From positions 275,207-339,206 of the forward strand of contig NZ_VDFW01000004.1 in the NCBI RefSeq assembly GCF_006152065.1: a DNA stretch of 64,000 nucleotides, in the 5' to 3' direction. Below the pieces are notes generated by a model. It did not search any database, was not told where the DNA came from, and saw only the letters and a list, made by a program, of their open reading frames with translations. Shown here piece by piece: positions 43,628-52,126 of the stretch. The stretch comes from Amycolatopsis alkalitolerans. Lineage in GTDB: Bacteria; Actinomycetota; Actinomycetes; Mycobacteriales; Pseudonocardiaceae. Position numbers and translations under genes: made by a program. Every line of letters starts with the position of its first letter. Within the stretch, counting starts at the first letter, position 1.

Positions 43628-45067
43628 TCAGCGCCCGTAACGCGCCCAGTGAGCACCGAACAGGAGCTCTTCACTGATCGGGCGCGGTTCGATGGGCCGG
43701 GACACCCACGTGAGGTTCACGAAGTGGCGGGCGTTGACGTTCTCCGTGGTGATGTTGCCGCCCCACGTTCCGCAGCTCAGGCTGAGGGTGAACGGCAGCC
43801 CGTTGCGCGCGCTGCCCGCGCCCTCGTTGAGGTTCTGGTTCACGAGTACCCGCGCTGTCTTCGTGCTCGCCGCGAGTGCGCCGACGTTGGCGTCGGAGGA
43901 CGTGTGGATACCGCAGGTGTGGCCGAGCCCCTGGTAGGCGGTGATGTCGTTGACGAGCTTGGCGGCGTTGTCGATCCCGCCCGAGTAGCGGTAGAGCGCC
44001 AGCACCACGGACAGCTTTTCGCCGGAGAACGGGTGATCCGGCCCGGTACCGGACTCCTCGACGATCAGGAACGTGTCCCGCTCGCCAACCGTGAAGCCGG
44101 CGAGCGCGGCGATCTCGGACGCCGGTTTGGCGACCACCTCGATGCTCGGGATCTCCCCGCCGTCGGGCCACATGGCCTCGCGCAGGGCGGCCTTCTGCTC
44201 GTCATCACAGCGGAACCCGCCGGCGTCGCACAGCCCGGCGAGCAGCCGGTCGTAGACCGACTCGTGCGCCACGATGGCATTGTCGGCCAGGCAACTGGTC
44301 GCGTAGTCGAAGGTCTTGGCGGTGGCGATCGACGTGACGGCGTCGGCGAGCCCCGCCTCGTCGAGGGTGTCGTCGACGACGTGCACCGAGTTGCCGACCC
44401 CCACGCCGTAGGCGGGGGTGCCGGAACTGTAGGCGGCGCGCACCATGCCGGCGCCACCGGTGGCCACGACCAGGTCCGCCTGCCGCATCAGCTCCTGGGT
44501 CTTCGGTAGCGATGGTTCGGGCATGGACTGGACCAGGTCGGCCGGGGCGCCGACCTGGGCGCAGGCCTGCCGCATGTACTCGACCACGGCCTCGGTGCTC
44601 CGCCGTGTCCTCGGATGCGGCGCGACCACGATCGCATTGCGGCCTTTGAGTGCGAACAGTGTCTTCACGGGAGGCGTCGCGTCCGGCCCCGTAGTGGGAA
44701 TGAGTGCCGCGACCACACCTACCGGCTTGGCGATCTTCTGCAATCCCCGTTCGGGATCCGACTCGACGACGCCGACGGTGGCGACGCCGGTCATGTCGCC
44801 GAGCACGCCGACGACCCGCTTGTTGATCTTGACGACCTTGTCCGCGTAATTGCCGAATCCGCCCTCGTCGACGGCCATCCGGGCGAGGGTCTCCGCGTGG
44901 TCGGGCCGCGCGACGCTCCACGCGACCGCGGTCACGAGGGCGTCGACCTGTTCCTGCGTGTAGTGCTGGATCGCGCCCATCGCGGCGCGGGCACGGTCGA
45001 CGATGGCGCCGACCTCGGATCGAACATCGGTGTCCGCCGCCGGCGGTCGGGTCGCTGAGGTGGTCAT
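43628..45067 (-). CDS. CoA-acylating aldehyde dehydrogenase (sulfoacetaldehyde-dehydrogenase-like)
   Basis: 479 residues from the ATG at 45067. The fold is ALDH of the acylating class. The catalytic cysteine is C259 in DYATSCLADNAIVAHESVY. PKPVGVVAALIPTTGPDATP near 114 and KGRNAIVVAPHPRTRRST near 141 resemble AdhE/PduP/SauS-type enzymes, and TCGIHTSSDANVGALAA near 385 is the C-terminal conserved region. It is divergent from the epoxyalkane:CoM transferase and shares its control region. I infer oxidation of a CoM-linked aldehyde such as 2-(sulfoethylthio)acetaldehyde to its CoA thioester, as proposed for ethene-type metabolism. Sulfoacetaldehyde itself is an alternative. Confidence 0.82.
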   Translation of the reverse strand: MTTSATRPPAADTDVRSEVGAIVDRARAAMGAIQHYTQEQVDALVTAVAWSVARPDHAETLARMAVDEGGFGNYADKVVKINKRVVGVLGDMTGVATVGVVESDPERGLQKIAKPVGVVAALIPTTGPDATPPVKTLFALKGRNAIVVAPHPRTRRSTEAVVEYMRQACAQVGAPADLVQSMPEPSLPKTQELMRQADLVVATGGAGMVRAAYSSGTPAYGVGVGNSVHVVDDTLDEAGLADAVTSIATAKTFDYATSCLADNAIVAHESVYDRLLAGLCDAGGFRCDDEQKAALREAMWPDGGEIPSIEVVAKPASEIAALAGFTVGERDTFLIVEESGTGPDHPFSGEKLSVVLALYRYSGGIDNAAKLVNDITAYQGLGHTCGIHTSSDANVGALAASTKTARVLVNQNLNEGAGSARNGLPFTLSLSCGTWGGNITTENVNARHFVNLTWVSRPIEPRPISEELLFGAHWARYGR

Positions 45068-45133
45068 GCCGACCATGCTGGACATCGCGGCCGGCCGTGC
45101 CACCGCTCTGGACGGACGAGCCGACGGCGGACA

Positions 45134-45259
45134 TTCGTCCTGTCAGGACACCGAGGTATGCGGCCGGCGCCAGGGCCGTTTTCGCCCCCCGAGAGGCATT
45201 CGGGCGAGCAGAACCGTCCTTCGGTGCGGAGGCCTTCGCCGCCTCACCGGCCATACCGT
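45134..45259. promoter_or_regulatory. CoM-island operator sites 1 and 2 with promoter
   Basis: Site 1, TTCGTCCTGTCAGGACA at 45134-45150, contains a perfect GTCCTG-T-CAGGAC inverted repeat. Site 2, TTCGCCCCCCGAGAGGC at 45181-45197, is a weaker match. A half-match CGTCCT lies at 45215-45220, and a probable -10 TACCGT is at 45254-45259 (the same hexamer as before the CoM-synthesis operon). Site 1 is 67 bp from the divergent aldehyde dehydrogenase start, so it may serve both directions. Confidence 0.65.
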
Positions 45260-45296
45260 CGGCTGGCATTGCAGGCGTGACCTCGAAGGAGCGGAC

Positions 45297-46400
45297 ATGC
45301 GAGTAGGGAATCAGGACGTACTGCTGCCCACGACGATGGTGGGCAACTATCCGAACCCACGCTGGTACGACGGGCAGGCGTTCGCGACGGTGCCCAAGGG
45401 GGAGTTCATCTTCGACGCGGTGAGCCGCGAGGCGTTCGAGGACGCCATCGGTGCGATCGTGCACGACCAGGAGTCGGCCGGGCTGGACGTGATCTGCGAC
45501 GGCAAGGTCTACGGCGGTGATTCGCCGTATGGCACGATCCTCTACTACTACCTGGAGCGGATGAAGGGCTACCGCTTGTCCGGTCCGCCGATCGGCTTGC
45601 CGATCTACTCGACGCTGTACTCGCCGACGTGTGTGGGCGAGATCGAGCGCGAGCACCCGTTCCACCTCGCACAACTGCGGGCGGTCCGCAAGGCGACGGA
45701 CAGGCCCGTCAAGGTCTCCTACACAGGGCTCGGTGTTATCGCCGCCGCGACGAACAACCTGTACTACAAGGACACCAAGGAAGTCGCCCTTGGCCTGGCG
45801 AAGGCGTTCAACGAGGACTTCAAGGAGCTCGGGGACAACGGCTGCGACATCATCCAGCTGGACGAGTTCGTGTGGCCGTACGGTATGGGCGACTGGGAGA
45901 TCGAGGCGCTCAACGCGGCGGTGTCTGGAGTGGACTGCCAGTTCTGGGTGCACACCTGCTGGGGAAACTACTCCGGCACGCCCGCGTACTACCCCGACGA
46001 GACGAACACCGAATTCGGCGCCTTCGTCCTCGACAAGCGGGCCTCCGACGCGCCCGCGCCCGAACGGGCACAGGCGATCTTCCCGCACGTGCTGGACGCC
46101 GACATCCACGCGTTGAACTACGAAGTGGGACGCACCGGCCCCGACGACTTGAAGCCGCTGTTCGACAACAACTGGAACAAGCCGTTCGTCGCCGGCGTGA
46201 TCGATGTCAAGTCGACGATCACGGAGACCGCGGACGAGGTCGCGGACCGGATCCGCCAGGTGCTCGAGTACGTGCCCGCCGAGCGGCTCGGGCTGTCCAC
46301 CGACTGCGGGCTGATCAACCTGCCGCGCATGATCGCACAGCCGAAGCTGCGGGCCCTGGTCGACGGTGCCGCGATCGTCCGGGCGGAGCTGGAGAAGTAG
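45297..46400 (+). CDS. xecA: Epoxyalkane:coenzyme M transferase (MetE-like zinc enzyme)
   Basis: 367 residues from ATG at 45297, with GAAGGAG five bases upstream. Homologous to the catalytic half of cobalamin-independent methionine synthase. The zinc ligands H219 and C221 (FWVHTCWGNYSG) and C337 (LGLSTDCGLINLP) form the His-x-Cys...Cys set that activates a thiol. The length matches known EaCoMTs (about 375) and is half of MetE. Surrounding genes for CoM synthesis, hydroxypropyl-CoM dehydrogenases and KPCC make EaCoMT far more likely than methionine synthase. Opens epoxides by attack of the CoM thiolate, giving 2-hydroxyalkyl-CoM. Confidence 0.9.
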   Translation: MRVGNQDVLLPTTMVGNYPNPRWYDGQAFATVPKGEFIFDAVSREAFEDAIGAIVHDQESAGLDVICDGKVYGGDSPYGTILYYYLERMKGYRLSGPPIGLPIYSTLYSPTCVGEIEREHPFHLAQLRAVRKATDRPVKVSYTGLGVIAAATNNLYYKDTKEVALGLAKAFNEDFKELGDNGCDIIQLDEFVWPYGMGDWEIEALNAAVSGVDCQFWVHTCWGNYSGTPAYYPDETNTEFGAFVLDKRASDAPAPERAQAIFPHVLDADIHALNYEVGRTGPDDLKPLFDNNWNKPFVAGVIDVKSTITETADEVADRIRQVLEYVPAERLGLSTDCGLINLPRMIAQPKLRALVDGAAIVRAELEK

Positions 46401-46419
46401 AGGTACGCGGTCCGGCGGG

Positions 46420-46497
46420 TTCGTCCTGTCAGGGCGACGGGCCCGCCGGGTTTCGCCCCGCCAGAGGTAACCACGAAGCGTCTCCCGGCCGTACTAT
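46420..46497 (+). promoter_or_regulatory. CoM-island operator pair before the regulator genes
   Basis: Two tandem motif copies, TTCGTCCTGTCAGGGCG (46420-46436) and TTCGCCCCGCCAGAGGT (46452-46468), are 32 bp apart start to start, close to three helical turns. The second is 23 bases upstream of a good -10, TACTAT (46492-46497). Suggests activator binding upstream of the -35 and autoregulation of the regulator genes. Confidence 0.7.
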
Positions 46498-46527
46498 GCG
46501 TATCTCTGGCCTGACCACAAGGCGGTG

Positions 46528-47130
46528 GTGACGGTGAGCGGTGCGATCGAGACCGGACTGCGGGAGCTCGTCCTGTCCCCGGGGGACCACGCTTGCGTGT
46601 TCTACCGCGGCGCACTCGGGCGCGACGAGGTCCTCCACCCGTACCTGCGAGCCGGGCTCCACGCCGGCGACAAGTGCGTGTGCGTTGTCGACTCGCCGGG
46701 CGCCGCCGAGGGGGTGACGAACCTCGCCGAGGAGAGCGCCCGCGACCGGCAGCTCGACGTGCACCTGTCCGAGACGAGCTACCTCGCCGGTGGTGCGTTC
46801 ACGCGCAAGCACATGCTGCAGTTCTGGTGCGAGCACCTGGACAAGGCGGCCCAGCTCGGCTTCACGTTCTGCCGGGTGGTCGGTGAGATGACCTGGGCGC
46901 TGCGCGACGTGCCCGGCGTCGAGGACCTGGTGCGGTACGAGGCCGAGCTCAACGAGGTGGCGGCCGGGTACCCGACCGCCATCCTGTGCCTGTACGACCT
47001 GGACCGGTTCAGCGGTGAGGTGGTCGCCGAAGTGGTCAAGACCCATCCGAAGGTGCTGATCGGCGGGATGCTCGTGGAGAACCCGTACTACGTCGCACCC
47101 GACGAGTTCCTCCGCCAGACCCAGGCCTGA
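46528..47130 (+). CDS. MEDS-domain (DcmR-type sensory) protein
   Basis: About 200 residues; start chosen at GTG 46528 after AAGG, with GTGs at 46525 and 46534 as alternatives. It is a single MEDS domain (methanogen/methylotroph DcmR sensory domain): SPGDHACVFYRGALGRDEVLHPYLRAGLHAGDKCVCVV near the N-terminus, HMLQFWCEHLDKAAQLGF and VGEMTWALRDVPGVEDLVRYEAELNEV in the middle. The domain is RecA-like and was named for the dichloromethane regulator DcmR. No DNA-binding domain is present. Its stop overlaps the PucR gene (TGATG), so the two proteins probably act together as sensor and effector. Confidence 0.85.
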   Translation: MTVSGAIETGLRELVLSPGDHACVFYRGALGRDEVLHPYLRAGLHAGDKCVCVVDSPGAAEGVTNLAEESARDRQLDVHLSETSYLAGGAFTRKHMLQFWCEHLDKAAQLGFTFCRVVGEMTWALRDVPGVEDLVRYEAELNEVAAGYPTAILCLYDLDRFSGEVVAEVVKTHPKVLIGGMLVENPYYVAPDEFLRQTQA

Positions 47131-48812
47131 TGTCCGACCAAACCGAGCTGTCGCTGCGTAACCTGCTCGGCAACCTGCGCGCGCTGCTGGTCATCTCGGT
47201 GCTGATGACCGAGGCGGTGGACGAGAAGCGCATCCTGCAGCTGGCCGCCTCCGCCGCGCCCGCCTTCGGCCGCTGGCGGATCGAGGGCTACGCATTCAGC
47301 GACGGCTCGTGGCGCACCGGCGCCGAGGGCGTGGTGGCGCCGATGCCGGCGGGACTGGCCGAGCAGCTCGCGGACATGGAGGGGGCGACGGCCGAGGTCT
47401 GCCTGCCCGGCTGGGCCTGGGGCTGGGCCTGTCCGTTGCGCAGTGTCGCCGGTGTGTTCGGACGCTTGATCGCGGTGAGCGATGAGCAGCCGACGGCCGA
47501 CGACCGGTTCTTGATCCAGGCCGTGGCGCAGCAGACCGGAGTCGCCGTGTCGAACGCGCGGCTGCACGCGAGCGCCCGGGCGAGCGCGGCGGAGCTGGTG
47601 GCCACGAACGCGCGTCTCGAAGGCACCGTCACGACCCTGCGCCGCAGCATGGCCATCCATGAGCGGCTCACCAGGGTCGCGGTGTCCGCCGAGGGTCAGG
47701 CCGGCATCGCCAAGGCGCTGCACGAGCTGACTGGCCTGCCCGTGGCGATCGAGGACCGGCACGGCAACCTACGTGCATGGGGCGGTCCGGACCAGCCGGA
47801 CCCGTACCCGCGCGAGGCGTATGCGCGCCGGGAGGAGCTGCTGCGCAGGCTGATGCGGGCCGACCGGCCGGTGCGTGACGGCGCGAGGCTGACCGTGCTC
47901 GCCTCGCCGCGGCCGGACGTACTCGGGGTGCTTTCGCTCATCGACCCCGCCCGGCAGGCCGACAGCGCCGACCTGGTCGCGCTGGAGCACGCGGCGACCG
48001 TGCTGTCGGTCGAGCTGGCGCGGCTGCGCGGGATCGCGGAGGCCGAGCTGCGGCTGCGTCGTGACCTCGTGCACGACCTGCTCACCGGCACCGATGACGA
48101 AAGCGCCGACCTGCGCGCCGAGGCGCTGGGCTACGACTTGCGCCGGCCGCACCGGGTGGTCGTGGTGGAGGGGCGCGGCCGGACCCGGTCCGAGGACGGC
48201 CTGCTGCACGCGGTGCGGCGGGTTGTCCGGGACAAGCGGCTCGGCCCGCTGATGGACACCATGTCCGGCTCGATCGTCGTGGTGACCGGGTCCGACACCG
48301 GCTGGGAGGCCATGCGGCTGGCGGTCCTGGCCGAGCTGGGCGGTGGCCAGTGCACCGTCGGCGTGGGCGGGGTGTGCGAACGCCCTTCCGAGCTGCCGAG
48401 GTCGCTGCGAGAGGCCCAGATGGCGGTGCGGCTGCAGCGCTCCCTGCGCGTCGGCCACGGGGCGTGCGAATACGAGAAGCTGGGGGTGTTCCGGATGCTC
48501 GCCTCGGTTTCCGATCTCTCCGAAGTGGACGCCTTCGTCCGGGAGTGGCTGGGGTGCCTGATCGACTACGACGCCCGCCGGGGTGCGGATCTCGTGGCCA
48601 CGCTGACGCAGTACCTGGAACACGGCGGGAACTACGACGCGACGGCCTCGCGGTTGTCGGTGCACCGCAGCACGTTGAAGTACCGGCTGCAGCGAATCCG
48701 CGAGCTCACCGGGCTGGAGATCAACGATCCGGACGTGCACTTCAACCTCCAACTCGCCACGCGTGCCTGGACCACGCTGCAGGCGTCGCGTGAGCGGCCC
48801 GGCCGGGCCTGA
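47130..48812 (+). CDS. PucR/CdaR-type transcriptional regulator with N-terminal GAF-like domain
   Basis: 560 residues. A GAF-like sensory domain lies at about 20-150 (FGRWRIEGYAFSDGSW, FLIQAVAQQTGVAVSNARL). A coiled linker and a second ligand-like segment (LTGLPVAIEDRHGNLRAWGG near 193-212) follow, then a GGDEF-like CdaR region (RDLVHDLLTGTDDESADLRAEAL), then the C-terminal PucR helix-turn-helix near 485-550 (YLEHGGNYDATASRLSVHRSTLKYRLQRI). Co-translated with the MEDS protein. It is the best candidate to bind the 17-bp motif found before each island operon. Confidence 0.87.
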   Translation: MSDQTELSLRNLLGNLRALLVISVLMTEAVDEKRILQLAASAAPAFGRWRIEGYAFSDGSWRTGAEGVVAPMPAGLAEQLADMEGATAEVCLPGWAWGWACPLRSVAGVFGRLIAVSDEQPTADDRFLIQAVAQQTGVAVSNARLHASARASAAELVATNARLEGTVTTLRRSMAIHERLTRVAVSAEGQAGIAKALHELTGLPVAIEDRHGNLRAWGGPDQPDPYPREAYARREELLRRLMRADRPVRDGARLTVLASPRPDVLGVLSLIDPARQADSADLVALEHAATVLSVELARLRGIAEAELRLRRDLVHDLLTGTDDESADLRAEALGYDLRRPHRVVVVEGRGRTRSEDGLLHAVRRVVRDKRLGPLMDTMSGSIVVVTGSDTGWEAMRLAVLAELGGGQCTVGVGGVCERPSELPRSLREAQMAVRLQRSLRVGHGACEYEKLGVFRMLASVSDLSEVDAFVREWLGCLIDYDARRGADLVATLTQYLEHGGNYDATASRLSVHRSTLKYRLQRIRELTGLEINDPDVHFNLQLATRAWTTLQASRERPGRA

Positions 48813-48840
48813 TCCCGCGGGGTCAGCTTTCCGGCCGATT

Positions 48841-48887
48841 TCGTCCCGCGGTGACGTGCCCCCAGCCATCGCTGACCGCGAATCCTT
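48841..48887 (+). promoter_or_regulatory. CoM-island operator and promoter before the KPCC operon
   Basis: TTCGTCCCGCGGTGACG at 48841-48857 matches the left half of the island motif well and the right half weakly. An AATCCT hexamer at 48882-48887 is 24 bases downstream, the same geometry as the other island promoters. Confidence 0.5.
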
Positions 48888-48916
48888 GTGGCAGGTGCCA
48901 ACGAGGAGGATCAGCG

Positions 48917-50569
48917 ATGATCGACGTACGCAACCCCAGCGACCGGTTCCGCGCACTGCGCGCGCGCATAAGCGGTCTCGGCGAGCCACCCGGCGCCGAC
49001 CGGGGCGAGCCGGGGCAGCCACTGACGGTCGGTGAGTGGGCGCTGCTGATCGACGACATCGTGGATCACGCCGAGGACAACACCGATCCACTGTGGAATG
49101 TCGACCCCGGCACCAGCCGGCCCTACGATGCGATCTTCGTCGGCGGCGGCGCGTCCGGCCGGTTCGGCGCGGCGTACCTCCGCGCTCGCGGCGGACGGGC
49201 GCTGATCATCGATCGATGGCCATTCCTCGGCGGCTCCTGCCCGCACCAGGCGTGCGTGCCGCATCACCTGTTCTCCGAGTGCGCGCGAGAGCTGGACCTG
49301 GCCCGGCAGCTGTCCGGCAAGCTGTGGTTCGGTGAGTTCGACTCGTCGCGGGCCCGCATCACCGAGGTCGTCGAGCTGTTCAAGCGGGGCCGCTCGTTGC
49401 CGCACGCGGTCATGAACTGGCAGTCCAAGGAGCAGCTGGACCTGGAGTTCGTGCTGAACACTCCGGCGACCGTTCTCGACGAGCACACGGTCGAAGCGGC
49501 GGGACGGCGGTTCCAGGGTGAGAACCTGGTGCTGTGCACGGGCGCCCGGACCGTTGTGCCCGACATCCCCGGCATCGATCTTCCCGGCGTGTTCGATTTC
49601 GCGAGCCTGGTGGAGCGGCTGGACTACGAGCCGACACGCTGTGTGATCATCGGCGGTTCAAAGGTCGCGCTGGAGTACGGCTCGTTCTTCCAGGCCACCG
49701 GCTGCCAGACGACGATCCTGACGCGCAGCCCGCTGATGAGCACCGCCGGCCTGCACCACGTCGACGACGGCCTGCGCGACTACGTGGTCGCGATGATGGT
49801 CGACCGCGGCATCGAGGTCGTCGAGGGCGCCGAGCCGGTGGAGGTGCTCGGTGACAGCCGGGTCACCGGCGTGCGCTACCGGACCGCGGACGGGCGCACG
49901 GTCGACGTGGACAGCGACTTCGTTTTCGTCGGGACAGGCGAGCGGCCGGACTTGAAGATGTACGACGCCCTCGGGCTCGAGGTCGACGAGCGCGGCTTCG
50001 TCGTGGCCGACGCGACGATGCGGACGTCGGTGCCGTCCGTGTACGCCGTCGGCGACCTGATCGGCCCGCCGATGGAGATGTTCAAGGCGCGCAAGTGCGG
50101 GATGACCGCGGCACGCAACATCATGGGCGAGCACTACGAGTACGACTTCACCGAGTACCCCGACTTCCTGCACACCACCTACGAGGTCAGCTGGTGCGGC
50201 CTGAGCGAGGCAGAGGCGAAGGCGCGGTACCCGAAGGTGATCAAGCTCCAGATGCCCCCGGACGACGCGGACCCGGAATCGTTCCCGCTGCCGGCCGCGG
50301 AGGGCTCGATGCTGTACGCGTTCACGCGGCCGCTCCTGTCGGGCTGGTTCAAGCTCCTGATCGACGCCGACTCCCGGCGAATCGTCGGCGCGCACCACGT
50401 CGGGTTCGGCGCAAAGGACGCGTTCCAGTACATCGACCACCTCATCCGGCGGCCCGAGGGCTGGACGATCGACGACATGGCCGAGCTCTCCGAGCTGTTC
50501 TTGAACCCGGAGCACTTCATCCAGCTGTCCCGGCTGCGGGCCGGCAAGCTCGAGCTCGTGGACCTGTGA
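48917..50569 (+). CDS. xecC: 2-ketopropyl-CoM carboxylase/oxidoreductase
   Basis: 550 residues from ATG 48917, with AGGAGG seven bases upstream. A FAD/NAD(P) disulfide oxidoreductase with FVGGGASGRFGAAYL near 74-88 and redox pair C108-x4-C113 (SCPHQACVPHH). The decisive features are near the C-terminus. F528 replaces the usual active-site histidine and H533 follows five residues later (FLNPEHFIQLSRL), matching F501/H506 of the Xanthobacter enzyme, whose cysteines are C82/C87, with a constant offset of about 26-27. The enzyme cleaves 2-ketopropyl-CoM and carboxylates the enolate to acetoacetate, releasing CoM. First gene of a seven-gene operon. Confidence 0.92.
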   Translation: MIDVRNPSDRFRALRARISGLGEPPGADRGEPGQPLTVGEWALLIDDIVDHAEDNTDPLWNVDPGTSRPYDAIFVGGGASGRFGAAYLRARGGRALIIDRWPFLGGSCPHQACVPHHLFSECARELDLARQLSGKLWFGEFDSSRARITEVVELFKRGRSLPHAVMNWQSKEQLDLEFVLNTPATVLDEHTVEAAGRRFQGENLVLCTGARTVVPDIPGIDLPGVFDFASLVERLDYEPTRCVIIGGSKVALEYGSFFQATGCQTTILTRSPLMSTAGLHHVDDGLRDYVVAMMVDRGIEVVEGAEPVEVLGDSRVTGVRYRTADGRTVDVDSDFVFVGTGERPDLKMYDALGLEVDERGFVVADATMRTSVPSVYAVGDLIGPPMEMFKARKCGMTAARNIMGEHYEYDFTEYPDFLHTTYEVSWCGLSEAEAKARYPKVIKLQMPPDDADPESFPLPAAEGSMLYAFTRPLLSGWFKLLIDADSRRIVGAHHVGFGAKDAFQYIDHLIRRPEGWTIDDMAELSELFLNPEHFIQLSRLRAGKLELVDL

Positions 50570-51288
50570 TGGGCGCCGGCGTCGCGATCGTCACGGGCGG
50601 GGCGTCCGGCATCGGCCTGGCCAGCGCCGGCGCGCTGCGTGCCGAGGGGTTCGAGGTCGCTGTGCTCGACCTCGCCCCACCGTCCGGCGTGGACTGCCTC
50701 GCGGTGCACTGCGACGTCACCAACCAGTCTGATGTGGACAACGCCGTAGCCGCGGTCGTCGCCGATTATGGACGGATCGACGTGCTGGTGAACAACGCGG
50801 GCATCACCGGCTCGCGGTCGGCCACCGTGCTGCACGAGACGCCGGTGGACGAGTGGGACCGGGTGCACGCGGTGAATGTGCGGGGCCCGTTCCTGTGCAG
50901 CCGTGCGGTGCTGCCGGTGATGCTCGGGCGGGGCAGTGGCCACGTGATCACCATCGCGTCGGTCGCCGGGCTGGTCGCCTTCCCCGGGCGCAGCGCGTAC
51001 ACCTCCTCGAAAGGGGCGGCGCTGATGCTGACCCGATCCATCGCGGTCGACTACGCGGCGCGCGGGATCCGGGCGAACGCGATCTGCCCGGGCATGGTCT
51101 ACACCCCGATGACGGCCTGGCGGCTGGACCAGCCGGACCTGCGCGCGGCGGTGCTCGCGGACATCCCCATGGGCCGGGTCGCCGGCCCCGACGACATAGC
51201 CGAGGCGGTCGTGCTGCTTGCCACCGGCCGCCTCGGCTACCTCAACGGGCACCCCCTGGTGCTCGACGGCGGCGCTCTCGCGCACTGA
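50569..51288 (+). CDS. xecD: R-2-hydroxypropyl-CoM dehydrogenase (SDR)
   Basis: 239 residues; the ATG overlaps the KPCC stop (TGATG). SDR motifs TGGASGIG at 9-16 and NNAG at 75-78. Catalytic S131, Y144 and K148 correspond to S142, Y155 and K159 of Xanthobacter R-HPCDH. The two sulfonate-binding arginines of that enzyme, R152 and R196, are also present as R141 and R185 at the same constant offset of 11. This is strong evidence for oxidation of the R-enantiomer of 2-hydroxypropyl-CoM to 2-ketopropyl-CoM with NAD. Confidence 0.87.
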   Translation: MGAGVAIVTGGASGIGLASAGALRAEGFEVAVLDLAPPSGVDCLAVHCDVTNQSDVDNAVAAVVADYGRIDVLVNNAGITGSRSATVLHETPVDEWDRVHAVNVRGPFLCSRAVLPVMLGRGSGHVITIASVAGLVAFPGRSAYTSSKGAALMLTRSIAVDYAARGIRANAICPGMVYTPMTAWRLDQPDLRAAVLADIPMGRVAGPDDIAEAVVLLATGRLGYLNGHPLVLDGGALAH

Positions 51289-51315
51289 TTCGAAGACGAA
51301 CGAAACGGAGCAAAC

Positions 51316-52089
51316 ATGGCCGGCAGGCTGGACGGGAAGGTCGCGCTGATCACCGGCGCGGGCTCGGGCATCGGTCGCGCGGCGGCGGAACTGTTCGCCG
51401 CGGAAGGCGCGCGGGTCGGCGCGCTCGACATCGATGGCGCCGCGGCAAAGGAGACCGCCGCCAAGATCACCGCCGCGGGCGGCGAGGCGATCGCGGTGAC
51501 GGCGAATATCACCCGCGAACCGGAGGTCGCGGCGGCGACGGAGCAGGTGGCACGGGAGTTCGGCGGCCTCGATGTGCTCTACAACAACGCCGGCGTGAAC
51601 AGCTCCGGCTCGGTGCTCGACGCGACCGAGCAGGACTGGGACCGGTGCTTCGCGGTCAACGTGACCGGCACGTTCCTGTGCTCCCGGGCGGCCGCCCGGG
51701 TGATGGTGGACGCGGGCCGGGGCGCGATCGTGAACCAGGGCTCCGTCGCCGCGCTGGTCGGCGTGGCGAACTTCGCCGCGTACTGCGCGTCGAAGGGCGC
51801 GGTGGTGGCGCTGACGAGGTCGATGTCGGTCGACCTCGCGCCGCGCGGGATCCGCGTGAACGCGCTGTGCCCTGGCACCGTCTACACGCCACTGATGGAG
51901 CCGATGCTGCGGGCCCGGGGCGGTGGCGACATGGAGCGCGGCCTCGCGATGACGGTCGCCAAGTACCCGATCGGCCGGTTGGGCACCCCGGCGGAGATCG
52001 CCACAGCCGCGCTGTTCCTGGCCAGCGAGGAGTCGTCGTTCCTGACGGGCTCCGTGCTGACCGCCGACGGGGGCATGACCTCGCAGTGA
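51316..52089 (+). CDS. xecE: Probable S-2-hydroxypropyl-CoM dehydrogenase (SDR)
   Basis: 257 residues with ACGGAG shortly upstream. TGAGSGIG at 13-20 and NNAG at 90-93. Catalytic S143, Y156 and K160 match the numbering I recall for Xanthobacter S-HPCDH. It lacks the arginine three residues before the catalytic tyrosine that marks the R-specific enzyme (here FAAY). Basic residues R208 and K216 lie in the substrate loop where S-HPCDH uses R211 and K214, though the spacing is not identical. Partner to the adjacent R-type enzyme, allowing both epoxide enantiomers to be used. Confidence 0.78.
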   Translation: MAGRLDGKVALITGAGSGIGRAAAELFAAEGARVGALDIDGAAAKETAAKITAAGGEAIAVTANITREPEVAAATEQVAREFGGLDVLYNNAGVNSSGSVLDATEQDWDRCFAVNVTGTFLCSRAAARVMVDAGRGAIVNQGSVAALVGVANFAAYCASKGAVVALTRSMSVDLAPRGIRVNALCPGTVYTPLMEPMLRARGGGDMERGLAMTVAKYPIGRLGTPAEIATAALFLASEESSFLTGSVLTADGGMTSQ

Positions 52090-52126
52090 GCACCGGATGG
52101 CCGGCTCGGCGACAAGGAGGTCGCAG

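Noticed and set aside
45298..46400. Methionine synthase (MetE) as the identity of the MetE-like gene
   Set aside because: It is half the MetE length and lies in a CoM/KPCC island. Epoxyalkane:CoM transferase explains both.
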